Shown: one piece after another, positions 8,138-17,700 of the stretch | Layout: each line of letters begins with the position of its first letter | Position numbering within the stretch: position 1 is the first letter of the stretch | Assembly: GCA_030601885.1 (NCBI GenBank) | Contig: JAUWAU010000024.1 | Location: 1 to 64,000 of the forward strand | Reading direction: 5' to 3' | From: Armatimonadota bacterium | GTDB lineage: Bacteria; Armatimonadota; Zipacnadia; JAUWAU01 | DNA length: 64,000 nt | Position numbers and translations under genes: made by a program | The notes under the pieces: model-generated | What the model saw: the letters and a program-made list of their open reading frames with translations, nothing else | What the model was told of the DNA's origin: nothing | Database searches by the model: none

Positions 8138-10135
8138 ATGGCCGTCTCAGTGACAACCGAAGATCGCGCCGAGGAAGCGCTCGATAAGGCGGAGGTCGCC
8201 CACGGCCTCAGCGCCCGCGCGCTCATCCTGTCCGCGGCGCTCCTGGCCGGTTCGCTGTACTGGATTCGACAGGCCGAGCTTGTGAGTCAGCCGTGCCAGA
8301 TCACCGAGAGCGTGCCGCCGATCCCCGCGGTGGCCGGCCTCATCCTGCTGGCCATCATCGCCCCGCTCCTGCGTCGCGTGCCGGCCTTCATGCGGCTCTC
8401 GCGAGCCGACATCCTCATTGTGTACGCCTTCCTGACCATCGCCACGCCCATGGCATCCGTGGGCGTCGTGCGGCTCTTCTTCCCCTGCGTGACGGCGCCT
8501 TTTTACTTCGCCGACCCCGACAACGAGTTCGAGCTGCTCGGCAGTTACATCCCGCAATGGGCCACGCCGCGGGACCCAGAGGTCATCCGCACGCTGTATG
8601 AGGGCAGCCTGGACGAGAGCGCGCCGTGGGCGGCCTGGCTCGGGCCCCTGGCCATGTGGTCCATCTTCTTCCTCGCCGTCTTCGTCGCCATGCTCGGTAT
8701 CACGGTCATCTTCAGGCGGCAATGGGTGGAGAAGGAGCACCTCGGCTTTCCCATCGTTCAGTTGGTGCTCAACGTGGCGGAGGCCGAGCCGGGCCGGGCA
8801 GCGTTGTTCTTCCGCAACAGCACCATGTGGACCGGCTTCGGGCTCGCCTTCGTCTACAATCTGCTGAATATGCTGAACGCCTTTAACCCCGCCGTGCCGG
8901 CTCTGGGGAAGTCCTACGACATAGGCGCGCTGTTCACCGAGCGGCCAATGGATGCCATTCGGCCGCTGGTCATCCAGTACCGCCCCGCCGTCCTCGGCAT
9001 CGGCTACCTCGTATCGCTGGAAGTGGCGCTTTCGGTGTGGGTGTTCTATCTGCTCACGCGCCTCGAGAACGTCTTTGCCGTGATTATGGGTTACGAGATC
9101 TCCGGCATGCCCTTCGACCGCGAGCAGTCGTCAGGCGGATACCTCGCACTGGCGCTGTTTCTCGTCTGGGTCGCACGTGGCTCGCTCAAGGATGTGCTCC
9201 GCAAGGCGTTGCTCTCGGATCCGACGGTGGACGATTCCCGCGAGCCAATGTCATATCGCGCCGCCCTGCTGTGCGCTGTGCTCGGGTTCGGCACCGTGGT
9301 GGCCTTCGCCGTAAGAGCGGGCATGTGGCTGTCAACGGCGCTCCTGTATTTCAGCATCGTATTCGCCTTTATGCTGGTTTATTCGCGCATGCGCGCCGAG
9401 GCCGGCGCCCCGATGGTATGGCTCTTCCCCTACTACGAGCACAAGCGCATGATCCTGAACGCCTTCGGATCCAAGCCCTTCGCGACGCGCGGGGACTGGG
9501 GCAACCTGACGCTCTTTTCGACATTCATGTTCATGTCGCGGGGCTACTATCAGTCCTCGCAGGCGTCGGTCGCCGAGGCGCTCAAGATAGCGGACGATGC
9601 ACAGATACGACGACGCAGCATGGCGCTGGTCCTGCTCGTGGCAGCTCTGCTGGGGCTGCTGGGCGCCTACTACATGCACCTGCAGGTCTACTACCAGTAC
9701 GGCAATAACGTCCTCGAGGGCGGGACGACGTCGGGCGGCTACCGCACGCGCCTCGCCCTTACCGAGTACACGGAGACAGAGGGCTATATGAAGGCGCACA
9801 AGCCCCCTGACTACCAACGCAGCGGGGCGGTGGGCGGTGGGTTTGTGGTGGTTACGGCGCTGGTGATCCTGCGGAGCTTCTTCCTCAAGCTCCCGCTTCA
9901 CCCGCTCGGCTTCATCATGGCCACAGCGTACGGCAGCCCCACGTGGGCCATGTTCTTCGTCGTCTGGTTGACGAAGTCAATTGCCCTGAAGATCGGAGGT
10001 ATGCGCTTGTACCGTCGTCTCATCCCCTTGTTCCTCGGCATCGCGCTGGGACACTTCTTCACCGCCGGCATCGTGTGGGGAGCCATCGGCAGCATCGGGG
10101 AGATGTACCGCCGGTACGTGGTGCACTTCGGCTGA
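8138..10135 (+). CDS. DUF6785/DUF6784 multi-pass membrane protein
   Basis: A 665-residue polytopic membrane protein, paralogous to the one at 5338-7266. Shared signatures are SRADILIVYAFLTIATPMASVGVVRLFFP, a FYFADPDNEFE loop, the HLGFPIVQLVLNV segment, YSRMRAEAGAPMVWLFPYYEHK, and the end motif LHPLGFIMATAYGSPTWAMFFVVWLTKSIALKIGGMRLYR. The transport substrate is unknown. The ATG at 8138 is preceded by AGGAGG at 8119-8124 (13-base spacing); the open frame begins at 8039 but that part overlaps the repeat. A hydrophilic start (MAVSVTTEDRAEEALDKAEVAHG) precedes the first membrane helix. The next gene, rodA, has its own promoter. Confidence 0.83.
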   Translation: MAVSVTTEDRAEEALDKAEVAHGLSARALILSAALLAGSLYWIRQAELVSQPCQITESVPPIPAVAGLILLAIIAPLLRRVPAFMRLSRADILIVYAFLTIATPMASVGVVRLFFPCVTAPFYFADPDNEFELLGSYIPQWATPRDPEVIRTLYEGSLDESAPWAAWLGPLAMWSIFFLAVFVAMLGITVIFRRQWVEKEHLGFPIVQLVLNVAEAEPGRAALFFRNSTMWTGFGLAFVYNLLNMLNAFNPAVPALGKSYDIGALFTERPMDAIRPLVIQYRPAVLGIGYLVSLEVALSVWVFYLLTRLENVFAVIMGYEISGMPFDREQSSGGYLALALFLVWVARGSLKDVLRKALLSDPTVDDSREPMSYRAALLCAVLGFGTVVAFAVRAGMWLSTALLYFSIVFAFMLVYSRMRAEAGAPMVWLFPYYEHKRMILNAFGSKPFATRGDWGNLTLFSTFMFMSRGYYQSSQASVAEALKIADDAQIRRRSMALVLLVAALLGLLGAYYMHLQVYYQYGNNVLEGGTTSGGYRTRLALTEYTETEGYMKAHKPPDYQRSGAVGGGFVVVTALVILRSFFLKLPLHPLGFIMATAYGSPTWAMFFVVWLTKSIALKIGGMRLYRRLIPLFLGIALGHFFTAGIVWGAIGSIGEMYRRYVVHFG

Positions 10136-10195
10136 GGCCGAGCAATGCCGCTCGTGCGGGCTGTCCGCGCCACGCTGTGAGGGCTGCATCTTTTG

Positions 10196-10204
10196 TGCTA
10201 TAAT
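10196..10204 (+). promoter_or_regulatory. Extended -10 promoter element before rodA
   Basis: TGCTATAAT is a perfect extended -10 (TGnTATAAT) 43 bases before the rodA ATG. No good -35 hexamer is seen at the right spacing (TGTGAG), which is normal for extended -10 promoters. The predicted start of transcription is near 10211. Confidence 0.6.
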
Positions 10205-10247
10205 GGCCTGCAGTGGGCGCTATTGAGACGCGGGGCGAACGCTGATA

Positions 10248-11378
10248 ATGCTGGAACGTCGCTTGCTCAAGAACTTCGATCTGCTGCTGCCGGGCTGCGC
10301 GCTCGCCATCACCGGTTACGGCGCTATAATGATCTATAGCTGCACCAGCGTCGGGGCCGGCGAGGCAGCTCGCCTCGGGGCAGGCAAGTTCCAGTTGCAT
10401 CTGGTGTGGATCGCCTTGGGCCTGGTGTGCCTCGCGCTTGCCGCTTCCGTGGACTACGTCAGGCTGGCGCGCCTCAAATGGCCCATATACGGCATCACCG
10501 TCGCGCTCCTGGTGGCCGTGCTGGCACGGGGCCACATATCGCACGGAGCTCGTCGCTGGATCGACCTGGGGGTCATTCGCTTCCAGCCGTCCGAGTTGGC
10601 TCAACTCTCGCTCATCGTGGTGCTCGCCATTGCTCTGGCGCAGCGCCCGGCGCTTCGCCGCTCCTTCGGCACCCTCGCCGTATCGCTCTGCTACCTGGCT
10701 GTGCCGATGGCGCTGGTACTAATGCAGCCTGACGTGGGGACGCCCGTGATCCTGGGGGGCATTTGGGTGGTCATGCTCCTGGTGCACGGCGCGTCCTTCG
10801 GCCGGTTGGCGGGCGTGTGCGCTCTGGGCCTCGTCGTCCTTGTCGTCGGTGTCGGGGCCCTGTGGACCACCGGTCACCTGCCTGAGCATCAAAAGCAGCG
10901 CCTGATGGCCTTCGCCTATCCGGAAGCTGATCCTGAGGGCCCGAACTGGCAGCCACGGCAGTCAGTGATCGCCATCGGCTCCGGCGGGCTCCTGGGCAAG
11001 GGGCTCTTCGAGGGCACGCAGTCGAAGCTGGACTTTGTTCCCTTCCAGGAGACCGACTTCATCATGAGTGTGGTGGGGGAGGAATGGGGGTTCGTTGGGT
11101 GCGTGGTGCTGCTGGCACTGTATTTCATTCTTCTGTATCGCGTTCTCGATATCGCCCTGGCGGCGAAGGACGAGTCGGGACGGCTGATAGCAGTCGGCAT
11201 TGCCGCAATGCTGTTCTTTCACGTGTTCATCAACGTCGCCATGACGCTGCGGCTGCTGCCGGCCAAGGGGCTCCCGCTCCCCTTCTTTAGCTATGGCGGC
11301 AGCAGCATGATCACCGGCATGCTGGCCATTGGGCTGCTCGAGAGCATTTGCATGCGACGACACAAGATAGCGTTCTGA
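10248..11378 (+). CDS. rodA: RodA/FtsW-family peptidoglycan polymerase
   Basis: A 376-residue SEDS glycosyltransferase that polymerises lipid II into peptidoglycan in the cytoplasmic membrane. Hallmarks are RRWIDLG (102-108), QPSELAQ (113-119), MQPDVGTPVIL, the NWQPRQSVIAIGSGGLLGKGLFEGTQSKLDFVPFQETDFI loop and the C-terminal NVAMTLRLLPAKGLPLPFFSYGGSSM. RodA (elongation) is favoured over FtsW because of the G-TQSKLDFVP-ETDFIMSVVGEEWGF form, but synteny with a PBP2 gene is not seen here. About ten membrane segments are visible. An extended -10 promoter lies just upstream. The next gene starts 9 bases after the stop, so a three-gene unit with it and the TPR protein is likely. Confidence 0.9.
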   Translation: MLERRLLKNFDLLLPGCALAITGYGAIMIYSCTSVGAGEAARLGAGKFQLHLVWIALGLVCLALAASVDYVRLARLKWPIYGITVALLVAVLARGHISHGARRWIDLGVIRFQPSELAQLSLIVVLAIALAQRPALRRSFGTLAVSLCYLAVPMALVLMQPDVGTPVILGGIWVVMLLVHGASFGRLAGVCALGLVVLVVGVGALWTTGHLPEHQKQRLMAFAYPEADPEGPNWQPRQSVIAIGSGGLLGKGLFEGTQSKLDFVPFQETDFIMSVVGEEWGFVGCVVLLALYFILLYRVLDIALAAKDESGRLIAVGIAAMLFFHVFINVAMTLRLLPAKGLPLPFFSYGGSSMITGMLAIGLLESICMRRHKIAF

Positions 11379-11387
11379 GGGCAAGCG

Positions 11388-12374
11388 ATGGCATCTGGTT
11401 CAAAGCCAAGTCGCCGCAAGGGGTCCCCGACAGCGGTCGCCCCAGCGGATCGCGAGATGGTCCTGGTGGGCTGGCAGAAGCTCAGTATGCGTGTGCCTGC
11501 TGACTGGAACATTGGCGCCCTTGGCGGGGATGTCAAAGAGGGGTACCTGCGACTCGACGATGAGTCAATGCCCCGGCTCGAGGCCAAGTGGAACACGCCG
11601 CAAGGGTACACTGCTGTCGAGGGCGTTGTCACGCGCTACCTCGATGAGCTCAAGAAGAAAGCCGAGAAGTCGAAACGCGAGATCAAGCTGAAGCGTGACA
11701 CGCGGCTGCTGAGCCGCCGGCGAAAGCGCAAGGCCTCCCTGGAGTGCTTTTCGTGGACCGAGGCGCAGCAGGCGCACGGCGCGGCGTGGTATTGCGACCG
11801 CTGCGGCCGCGTCGTCATCGCACAAGTGCTCGGGGAGGCCGGCGAGAAGCTGGCGCCGCTGGCCGCCGATGTGCTGGGGTCGCTGCAGGATCATCCGAGC
11901 GACCATTGGGCGCTCTGGGCGGCCTACGATCTTGAGTGCTACGTGCCTGAGGATTTCGAGTTGACCAATCAAAAGCTCATGGCGGGTCTGATGGAACTGT
12001 CCTTCACGCGCGAGTTGGAGAAGGTGGCTGTTTTTCGCTGGGGCATGGCCAACGTGTTGCTTCGCGACACGTCCCTGCTGGAGTGGGCCAAGCGCGATGT
12101 CGCCCCGCGATACCGGCGCATGTGCCGGTGCGAGGCAGAGGAGATCGAGGTGCGGGGGCACTCGGGCGTGTTGGCGCACGGCACCAAGCAGATTCTGCCG
12201 TATCGTATCGCCCGCTTTGTCACTCATTGCCGCAACCGCAGCTACCCGGATACGATACGCTGCTACATCTGGCACTGCGAGGAGTCGAACAAGATCTACG
12301 CGGTCGAGACGCAGACCGACGCGGGAGACCCGGACGTAGGCGCCGAGATCTGCGATCGTCTGCGATGTCACTGA
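11388..12374 (+). CDS. Unknown protein linked to rodA
   Basis: A 328-residue protein I do not recognise. It has no signal peptide or membrane segment, a very basic patch at residues 87-117 (KKKAEKSKREIKLKRD, SRRRKRK) and a CDRC pair at 136-139 within WYCDRCGRVVIAQVLG, followed by other cysteines in CRCEAE near residue 247. Two repeats of a W-x-x-L-SM-RVPADW-type and YDLECYVPEDFEL-type strand suggest a duplicated fold, each starting like a sequence that brings a query value into a threshold; this is speculative. It lies 9 bases after rodA and overlaps the next gene by 10 bases, so translation is probably coupled. Confidence 0.7.
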   Translation: MASGSKPSRRKGSPTAVAPADREMVLVGWQKLSMRVPADWNIGALGGDVKEGYLRLDDESMPRLEAKWNTPQGYTAVEGVVTRYLDELKKKAEKSKREIKLKRDTRLLSRRRKRKASLECFSWTEAQQAHGAAWYCDRCGRVVIAQVLGEAGEKLAPLAADVLGSLQDHPSDHWALWAAYDLECYVPEDFELTNQKLMAGLMELSFTRELEKVAVFRWGMANVLLRDTSLLEWAKRDVAPRYRRMCRCEAEEIEVRGHSGVLAHGTKQILPYRIARFVTHCRNRSYPDTIRCYIWHCEESNKIYAVETQTDAGDPDVGAEICDRLRCH

Positions 12375-14368
12375 GACGGCAGAGCTGCAGCCGACGGGCA
12401 CGGACGCTGGCGCAGGTATCGACGATGATGGGGGTTGCTGCCTCACACGCTCTTGCTTTGCTGATGATTGCGCCCCTTTCTGCGGCGCCGCCCAGAGCGG
12501 GCGTGTCGGAGGAGGCCTTCAGGGCGCTGCGCGAGAGCACGCCCGCGCAGCAGCGCCAGCAGGCCACGATACTGGTTGAAGAGGCGCAGAAGCTGCATCG
12601 TGCCGGTCAGTGGCAAAAGGCCGTGGCGTCCCTGGAGCGGGCCGCTGAGATCGATCCGACGTACGCCCAACCGCACATCTGGCTCGGCTACATTCACCAG
12701 GAGCAATATGCTGCTGCGACGACGCCCGAGGCGCGCGGCAAGCACCAGACGGCGGCGATCAGCGCATACGCCGGCGCTCTGGCTATCGCACCGGAGGACC
12801 AGTACGCCCGCAGTGCCCAGGCCGGGCTGCTCTTCGCCGCGGAATTTCCCCGCACGCTCGATGTGGCCGTCCTCGCCCACACACCGGTACGGTTCATAGT
12901 CAATAACTCCCGCCTCACGGGTGTCGGGGAGGATAGTGGCGCCGTCAAGCGCGGCTGGGCTTACACGGCATCCGTCGTCTTCCCACCGGAGCACCCGGAC
13001 CGGACGGGTGTCGAAGTGTGGCCGGAAGATCCCAGGAGCCTGGCGAGGTACAACCGCGTCTGTTATGGCTATGTCGCCGACCCGAGAAGCGAGCAGCTCC
13101 AGCTCCGATTCGCTGTTCATTACCCATCTCCCGGCCTGGCGCAGCCCACCATTGACCATACTCCACTGGCGCACCGAGTCATTAGCTGCCTCCTGCGACT
13201 TCACTGCTACGTGAGCGCCTATTTGGGCCAGCCGGAGTCGGCCATGGGCGACGAGATCGTCCGGGTGTGGCTGACCGACCGCGGCAACCCCGGCGGGGAG
13301 CAAATGCGGTCAAACATACTGCTCTGCGATGTCGATGTGGAGAGAGAGCCGATCGAATGGATTCGGGAGGTGGCCCACGAGTACGGCCATCAGGTACTGC
13401 CGCGGATCGGCCACATCGAGCCACTGGAAGAGGATGCAAGCGGCCTCATTGGCGAGCGGCTCTTCCTGCGGTGGCTGGCCGAGGACGTCCTCGGGGCGGC
13501 GAATGCACGCTGGCCCTCAGCGGCGGCGCGGCAGGCATTCGATGCGCTGTGGCCTCCCGGCCATTTGGCCCTGTATGCGGGCCCGATCCCGTACGGGACG
13601 GCGCCTCAGACAGCGAGCGAAGCTGCCGGGCTCGAAGCATCGCTTGAGGCGGGGGCCGGGGCGGTGGCGCTGGGAGAGTTCCTCGCAAGCCGCTGCGATG
13701 AGCCCGTCAACTTCTGGCTGTGCGAGGGGCCCCAGTCGCAGCGTCTCGGTGAGCAGACGCGGAAAGCGGCGGAGTACTTCGTCGGCCTCGTGCTCTACAT
13801 TAAAGCCGCACACGGCCGTCCGATACTGGCGGACACGCTGCGCCGAGCCGAAGGCCAACCCGTGGCGGATTTCGTCAAGGCGTATGAGGATGTCGTAGCA
13901 GCGCACCTGGATCGCACCCCGTTGGCGCTGAATGCCGCCCTCTTCATTCCCAGCGAATCGAACATCCATAGCCCGCCGTATCGGACCTTGGCCCACGAAC
14001 CCGGGGCGCTCTTCTCCCCCGAGGAGCATGCAACGTATCGTGTCTACCTCCCCGCGGGGCGATGGCGCGTGCGTCTGGAGCCAAGCGCACCCGGTGCGTC
14101 GAGCTTCGCCGTGGCCCTGGATGGCGAGCAGGAGCAGGGGATCGTACACGGCGGCGAGGCGTCGGCCCAAGGAGCGCTCTTCGAGGCCGGCACCCCCGGC
14201 TGGCACACGCTGCGCATCAAGCTGGCCAATGCCGACGACCGCGTGCGACTGCTTCGCGCCCTCATCAGCGCCGCGCCGGAGGAGCCGAAGCAGACGACGC
14301 CCGAATCGCCCGTCGCTGAGCCCCGCGAGCTGCCTGTGCCGGGGGGACGGCCCGCGCCCCCCGAGTGA
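12365..14368 (+). CDS. Secreted TPR and HExxH metallopeptidase-like protein
   Basis: A 667-residue exported protein. A signal sequence (SHALALLMIAPLSAAPP, residues 28-43) is followed by a tetratricopeptide-like helical region (about 66-155, including QKLHRAGQWQKAVASLERAAEIDPTYAQPHIWLGYI). A zinc-peptidase motif HEYGH sits at 338-342 in EWIREVAHEYGHQVLPRIG, with GEEDASGLIGERL-like acidic residues about 15 residues later that could supply the third ligand. The C-terminus is a beta domain (YRVYLPAGRWRVRLEPSA). The ATG at 12365 overlaps the preceding stop. Peptidase activity is inferred from the motif only. The position behind rodA hints at an envelope role. Confidence 0.72.
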   Translation: MSLRRQSCSRRARTLAQVSTMMGVAASHALALLMIAPLSAAPPRAGVSEEAFRALRESTPAQQRQQATILVEEAQKLHRAGQWQKAVASLERAAEIDPTYAQPHIWLGYIHQEQYAAATTPEARGKHQTAAISAYAGALAIAPEDQYARSAQAGLLFAAEFPRTLDVAVLAHTPVRFIVNNSRLTGVGEDSGAVKRGWAYTASVVFPPEHPDRTGVEVWPEDPRSLARYNRVCYGYVADPRSEQLQLRFAVHYPSPGLAQPTIDHTPLAHRVISCLLRLHCYVSAYLGQPESAMGDEIVRVWLTDRGNPGGEQMRSNILLCDVDVEREPIEWIREVAHEYGHQVLPRIGHIEPLEEDASGLIGERLFLRWLAEDVLGAANARWPSAAARQAFDALWPPGHLALYAGPIPYGTAPQTASEAAGLEASLEAGAGAVALGEFLASRCDEPVNFWLCEGPQSQRLGEQTRKAAEYFVGLVLYIKAAHGRPILADTLRRAEGQPVADFVKAYEDVVAAHLDRTPLALNAALFIPSESNIHSPPYRTLAHEPGALFSPEEHATYRVYLPAGRWRVRLEPSAPGASSFAVALDGEQEQGIVHGGEASAQGALFEAGTPGWHTLRIKLANADDRVRLLRALISAAPEEPKQTTPESPVAEPRELPVPGGRPAPPE

Positions 14369-14761
14369 GACAAACTAGTCCCTGCTTCCGTACGTCCGCG
14401 TCGGAATTGTCGGGCTGGAAGGGACTCCGCCGAAGCGGCTTCGTCCCTCGGGCCGTCGCCAAAGGGGCTTTGGCCCGTCGGCGACTCGCGAAGGCGGAAG
14501 CCCGACCTACGCGGGGATGGGGGCCGCGAGCGGCGCACTGAAGGCCGCAGCCGCGTAGGCGGGCCATTCTTGGCCCGCTGCCTTTGACACGCGAACTTAC
14601 CGAACGAAGCAGTAGTAGACTGGGCCATACGGCGGCACTGTCCGGCACTCCCTGGCACACAGCGCGAGCTTCGGGGCTGTTGGACTGCCGTTGACGGCAC
14701 GCGAAAAAGCGACGCAATCTCCTCGCACAACCATTACCTGCAACTCCGGAGGTGTGGGCCC
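14369..14761. other. Intergenic region with palindromic repeats
   Basis: No gene is seen in this 393-bp gap. It contains the repeat D copy (14409-14506) and a perfect 8-bp-stem hairpin, GCGGGCCA-TTCT-TGGCCCGC, near 14559-14578. The right end carries the GGAGG of the next gene. The hairpin may end transcription of the rodA unit but has no T tract. Confidence 0.6.
14409..14506. repeat. Dispersed repeat D copy
   Basis: GACTCCGCCGAAGCGGCT (14423-14440) and GCGAAGGCGGAAG (14488-14500) recur in the same order at 37988-38030, where the region between them is shorter. Here the module is closed by GTCGGGCT (14409-14416) pairing with AGCCCGAC (14499-14506). The centre holds a GCCAAA/TTTGGC hairpin. 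The GACCTACGCG after it also ends the inner part of the MITE-like element near 46030, pointing to shared building blocks. Confidence 0.65.
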
Positions 14762-17700
14762 GTGAAACTCATCGGCCTATGTGCACTGGCTTTCTTCGCT
14801 GCGGAATGCATCGTCCCCGGTCCGGCCGGCGCGGCCGAGCTCGCCGAAGTGCAGCACCTCGTGCCGGCCGACAAGAACCTGGCCCCCGAGTGGATGGAAA
14901 CGCTCTTTGCGAAAGGGCAGCCGAAGCTCTATCGTGGTCAGCAATTGGATACCATCGGGATGCCCGTTGGCGGGCTGGCCGCGGGCCAGCTCTACCTGAG
15001 CGGCGACGGGCGGCTGGTTCACTGGGACATTTTCAACCAACACGTTCGGACCGGGTCCGCGCACTACAGCCAGGAGTACCGCGAGCCACCCTCGCCGGTG
15101 GATCAGGGGTTCGCCATCCGGGTGCAGGGCAACGGGAAGGTCGAGACGCGAACTCTGGATCGAACGAGCTTCCCCCCTGCAGCCCTGGTTGCCGAGTATC
15201 CTATCGGCGTCGTCGAGTACGTTGATGAAGCCCTCCCGGTGGCCATTCGGCTAGAAGCGTTCTCGCCATTCATCCCGCTCAACGCCGCTGACTCCGCACT
15301 CCCGGCGACGGTACTCCGATTCACCGTGGCCAATCGGAGCACGGCATCCGTCGAGGCGACGCTCGTCGGATGGCTCCAGAACGCCGTTCTGTTGCACAGT
15401 GGGGAAATGATGGGCGGATCTCGCCGCAACCGCATCGTGCGAAAGCCGGGAGTGACCTTCCTGGAATGCTCCGCGGCGCCACCGAAATCAGAGCCAGAAG
15501 GGCCTGTCCGACCGCCGCAGATCTTCGCCGACTTCGAGGGGCAAGACTATGGCCAGTGGACGGTCGAGGGCGAAGCCTTCGGACAGAAGCCTGCCGCCGG
15601 GACGCTTCCGGGGCAGCAGCCGGTGAGCGGCTTCCAGGACCAAGGCCTCGTCAATACCTTCCTCGGCGGCGACGCCCCTCACGGGAAGCTCACCTCGCCC
15701 GAGTTCACCATCGACCGCCGCTTCATTAACTTCCTCATCGGTGGGGGCAACCATCCGGGAGAGACGTGCATCAACCTTCTCGTCGATGGTGAGCCGGTTC
15801 GGACCGCCACCGGCAGGCGCCAGGAGCGGCTGCTGTGGACGTCATGGGGCGTTCGCGACCTCATCGGAAAGACGGCTCGAGTCGAGATCGTAGACGATGC
15901 CAGTGGCGGCTGGGGCCACATCAACATCGACCAGATAGAGTTCGCCGATGAGCGGCGAGTCGGCGGCTCCCTGGAAACGCGGGGAGACTTCGGGACGATG
16001 GGGCTTGCGCTGCTCGGCGGGGAGCAGGGCGTCATAGCGTCCCCCGCCATCCCCGATGTGCCGGGAGTATCCTTTGCGGCAGATGGCTCTCTGACGATTG
16101 GTCTGAAGTCGGACCGAGACGGTTTCGTCCGCACGGACCTCCACACACGCCCTCGGGGCGCTGTGGGACGCAAACTGACCCTCGCGCCTGACGGGAAAAG
16201 CACGCTGACTTTCCTCGTGACGTGGTGTTTCCCAAACCACCCGAACGGCCGGAACTACGCCAACCGCTTCGCCGATGCTCTATCAGTTGCCGAATACGTC
16301 TCGGCAAGGCTCGATCGCCTTGTGCACGACACCTTCCTGTGGCACGAGACCTACTACGACTCCACGCTCCCCCACTGGCTGCTCGACCGAATCCACATGC
16401 CCGTGTCCACCCTCGCCACCTCCACGGTCCAATGGCGAAAAAACGGGCGCTTTTGGGCCTGGGAAGGCGTGGGGTGCTGCGCCGGAACCTGCACTCACGT
16501 GTGGAACTACGAGCACGCAATGGCGCGGCTCTTTCCCGAGCTAGAGCGGACCGTACGCGAAATGCAGGATTTCGGCGAGGGCTTCGATGCTGAGTCCGGC
16601 CTCGTGGGCTTTCGCAGCAACCGCGCGTATGCCGCTGATGGCCAGTGCGGGACCATCCTGAAAGCGTATCGCGAGCATTTGATGTCGGCCGATGATAGCT
16701 TCCTGAAGCGGAACTGGCCGTCCATCAAAAAGGCGATGGCGTACAGCCTCAGCCGGGACGGCAACGACGACGGGCTCATCGAGAACTCCCAGCACAACAC
16801 CTACGACATCAACTTCCAGGGGGCCAATACCTTCGTTGGATCACTGTATCTCGCCGCCCTGCGGGCGGCGGAGGAGATGGCCAGGCTCGTGGGCGACGCC
16901 GAGTTCGCTGCCCGATGTCGGAAGGTGTTCGAAAGCGGCTCGCGGTTGACCATGGAGCGGCTGTTCAACGGCGAGTATTTCATCCAGGACGTGGACCTCG
17001 CCGAGCATCCCAAGCACCAATATGGCGAAGGCTGCCTCTCCGACCAGCTCTTCGGCCAGGGCTGGGCGCATCAACTTGGCCTGGGATACATTTATCCGAG
17101 GGAGGCGGTTCGCCAGGCCATTCGGGCCGTCTTCAAGTACAACTGGGCGCCCGATGTGGGGCCGCACAATGCAGTGCACCCACCGGGGCGGTCGTTTGCT
17201 GCGCCCGGCGAAGCGGGTCTGTTCACCTGCACGTGGCCGAACTCGGAGCACTTGCGGGAGGGCGTCCGGTACAAGAACGAGGTGTGGACCGGGATCGAGT
17301 ATCAGGTGGCCGGGCATCTTCTGTACGAGGGCTTCCTGCTCGAGGGCCTGGCCATCATCCGCGGCATCCACGAGCGCTACGATGGGGCGAAGCGCAATCC
17401 GTTCAACGAGGTCGAATGCGGCGACCACTACGCGCGAGCCTTGGCAAGTTGGGGATGTCTCACGGCGCTCGAGGGCTTCGAGTATGACGGGCCGGCAGGG
17501 CGCATTGGCTTTGCCCCTCGGATTACGCCCGAAGACTTCCGGGCGCCATTCACTGCCGCTGAGGGCTGGGGCACGCTCTCCCAGCAGCGAGCCCCTGACG
17601 GACAGGAAAACGCGATCATGCTGCGATGGGGGACCCTGCGGTTGCGGGAGATGAACATCGTGCTCACCCCGGCTCTCGCCCAGAGCGAGGTGGCCGTCTC

